Shown: piece by piece, positions 40,874 through 42,350 of the stretch
Numbering within the stretch: position 1 is the stretch's first letter
Layout of the letters: every line of letters starts with the position of its first letter
From: Clostridia bacterium
GTDB taxonomy: Bacteria > Bacillota > Clostridia > Christensenellales > Pumilibacteraceae
Direction: 5' to 3'
Length of the DNA stretch: 42,350 nucleotides
NCBI GenBank assembly: GCA_013316045.1
Contig: WSNJ01000003.1
Location: forward strand, 1 to 42,350
Translations under genes and position numbers: made by a program
The notes under the pieces: model-generated
Seen by the model: only the letters and a program-made list of their open reading frames with translations
The model's database searches: none
Told to the model about the DNA's origin: nothing

Positions 40874-42247
40874 ATGAAAGATACCGTTAAAACCGAAAAC
40901 ATAGAAGAAATAAAGCGTCGCAGCAGGCGCAAGACGATTGCGCTTTGCGTAATTGCGGCAATATTCGTAGCGGCTCTTATCGGGTGGATAGTGTCGCTCG
41001 AAATCGAAAACAAGAAGCAGAGAACGCGCCTTGAAAATATGTACGAGAGAACGTTCTACGAGCTTACGGACGCTACGAACAATCTCGAACTCAATCTGTC
41101 GAAGTTGCTCGTCGCGTACTCACGCGAGCAGAGCAGCGCGCTCACGCTCGAAACGTACAAGCATTCGCAAGCGGCTCTCGACGCCGTAACGCGCTTGCCG
41201 CTTTACAGGGTGAATTCGTCTGACGCGGAAAAGTTCTTTAATCAGGTAGCCGATTTTTGTTTAAGCTATAACCGCGCGCTTGCGTATAACAAGGACGATT
41301 CGGCTTACCGCGAAAGATTGGAAGATATGTATATTACGGCGCGGACGATAAACAATCAGGTAACTTCGGAAACGGCGGATATGCAGAACGGCGGGCTGAG
41401 CGTTTCGGACTCTCTGGAAAAGTGGGACAAAGCAAACCGCAACAGAGCGGAAAGCGGCGGTACGGACGGCGACGAAAAAGATTACAGCTCGGTCGAGTAC
41501 CCCGAACTTATTTACGACGGTCCGTTCTCCGACGGCGTATCAAACAGATGCTATAAGGCGCTTGAAAATCTCGAAGAAATCGGCGTTGAGCAGGCTTGCG
41601 CAAAGGTGCGCGAACTGCCGTTTGAAATTACGGAAGTTACGAAAATAGGCGAAAAAAGCGGCGAAGGCGCGGCGTTCGAACTTATGGCGACTTCTTCCGT
41701 CGGCGATATTTATTGCTCGGTTACAAAGCGCGGCGGAAAGTTCCTTAACATATCTTTGAGCCGCGACGTTACCGACGTTGTTCTTACGGAAGACGGCGCA
41801 AAGGCGGCGGCGGAAGAATTTACTCGCTCGCTCGGGTTTGACGTTTCACCCGTGTGGTATAACGTTATCGGCGGCGTTGCAGTCGTTAATATGGCTCCCG
41901 TCAAGGACGGCATTACGTACTATACCGACCTTGTGAAAGTAAAAATCGCGCTCGACGACGGTTCGCCGTGCGGTTTGGAAACAACGGGCTACTGTATGAA
42001 TAATTGCGCCCGCGACTTAAAACCCACTATGAACGAAAAAGCCGCAAAATCGGTTCTTCCCGATTATCTTACCGTCAGCGGAGTGCGCCTTGCGCTCATT
42101 CCCGACGGTCAAAGCGAGCTTCTGTGCTACGAATTAGCCGCCGAGTATAAAGGGCTCGATTACTTTATCTACGTAGACGCTCACGACGGACGGCAAATCA
42201 ATATTATGAGGGTTATTGATGAGGACCAGGGGAAAATGGTCATTTAA
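40874..42247 (+). CDS. ypeB: Germination protein YpeB
   Basis: Partner of SleB, needed for SleB to be placed and kept stable in the spore (457 residues). A single membrane helix (about 17-38, IALCVIAAIFVAALIGWIV) is followed by a helical N-terminal region (about 45-190) and PepSY-like domains in the C-terminal half (about 215-450), with the YpeB family ending on DAHDGRQINIM. GGGGAAAAAG before ATG. Synteny with sleB is typical of spore formers, though a repeat element has entered the gap. Confidence 0.93.
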   Translation: MKDTVKTENIEEIKRRSRRKTIALCVIAAIFVAALIGWIVSLEIENKKQRTRLENMYERTFYELTDATNNLELNLSKLLVAYSREQSSALTLETYKHSQAALDAVTRLPLYRVNSSDAEKFFNQVADFCLSYNRALAYNKDDSAYRERLEDMYITARTINNQVTSETADMQNGGLSVSDSLEKWDKANRNRAESGGTDGDEKDYSSVEYPELIYDGPFSDGVSNRCYKALENLEEIGVEQACAKVRELPFEITEVTKIGEKSGEGAAFELMATSSVGDIYCSVTKRGGKFLNISLSRDVTDVVLTEDGAKAAAEEFTRSLGFDVSPVWYNVIGGVAVVNMAPVKDGITYYTDLVKVKIALDDGSPCGLETTGYCMNNCARDLKPTMNEKAAKSVLPDYLTVSGVRLALIPDGQSELLCYELAAEYKGLDYFIYVDAHDGRQINIMRVIDEDQGKMVI

Positions 42248-42350
42248 CGCTCGCGCCGCTCGCTTTTCGCCCAAACGCAAGTCGGGTCTGCGCGACTGCG
42301 CTTACGCTTGCGCTTGCCTGTCCCGACTTGGGCGAACTCTGAGTCGGGAA
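42248..42350. repeat. Palindromic sequence after ypeB (cut by window end)
   Basis: TTCGCCC and AAGTCGGG (about 42267-42286) pair with CCCGACTTGGGCGAA (about 42322-42336), forming an interrupted stem. Probably another intergenic repeat or a terminator; the window ends before it can be judged. Confidence 0.4.

Overview
The window reads as chromosome of an uncultured, endospore-forming Clostridia-like Firmicute. The grounds are Spo0A, Veg, a SipL-like DUF3794/LysM protein, SpoIIR and SleB/YpeB, a single-chain PurL of about 1,244 residues, GatCAB, near-consensus sigma-A promoters, a good sigma-E-type promoter and two perfect 0A boxes. Base composition is moderate, with many CG-containing codons. 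Genus cannot be assigned; an affiliation near the Christensenellales is only a guess.

Region by region. (1) 76-4053, minus strand: a tight three-gene operon, read in the order TIR protein, second TIR protein, membrane protein with two Rossmann/RCK-like domains and a C-terminal RyR domain. It has one TTGATA-17-TATAAT promoter. This is the best candidate for an undescribed system, probably anti-phage or stress signalling of Thoeris-like logic. (2) 4365-5117: spo0A with two 0A boxes. (3) 5308-8235: an ArsR-type regulator, a ProB-like amino-acid kinase and an Lgt-family membrane protein. (4) 8329-13522: hisH-hisF-gatC, then gatA and gatB separated by repeat-rich gaps. (5) 13865-16917: a DEDDh exonuclease converging on an apgM / COG2426 pair. 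(6) 17130-21191: a glycoside hydrolase family 2 protein whose two catalytic glutamates look replaced, and a lipoprotein. (7) 21447-23358: rplM-rpsI and rsmA. (8) 23449-33474: purE-C-M-N-H-D-L, lacking purF. (9) 33733-42247: pckA, an acidic zinc-ribbon protein, veg, sipL-like, ispE, spoIIR, sleB, ypeB, a sporulation-rich block resembling the clostridial veg-sipL-ispE-spoIIR arrangement.

How the genes fit together: IMP synthesis (pur), glutamyl-tRNA amidation (gatCAB), the IGP synthase pair (hisHF), isoprenoid synthesis (ispE), gluconeogenesis (pckA), translation (rplM/rpsI/rsmA) and the sporulation cascade (Spo0A at entry; SpoIIR from forespore to mother cell; SipL at coat assembly; SleB/YpeB at germination).

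Two genome-wide traits stand out. First, gaps between genes are filled with interspersed palindromic repeats. One family (A) forms 13-bp hairpins whose arms change sequence while staying paired; another (B) is MITE-like, with TGTCATTTCGA ends. Second, four genes (the ArsR-like gene, the lgt-like gene, hisH and ispE) have a TATAAT exactly six bases before their ATG, which predicts leaderless mRNAs. At veg and spoIIR a terminator-like hairpin ends in a T-run that touches the ATG and carries the Shine-Dalgarno in its 3' arm. No rRNA, tRNA, CRISPR array, transposase gene or prophage was recognised.
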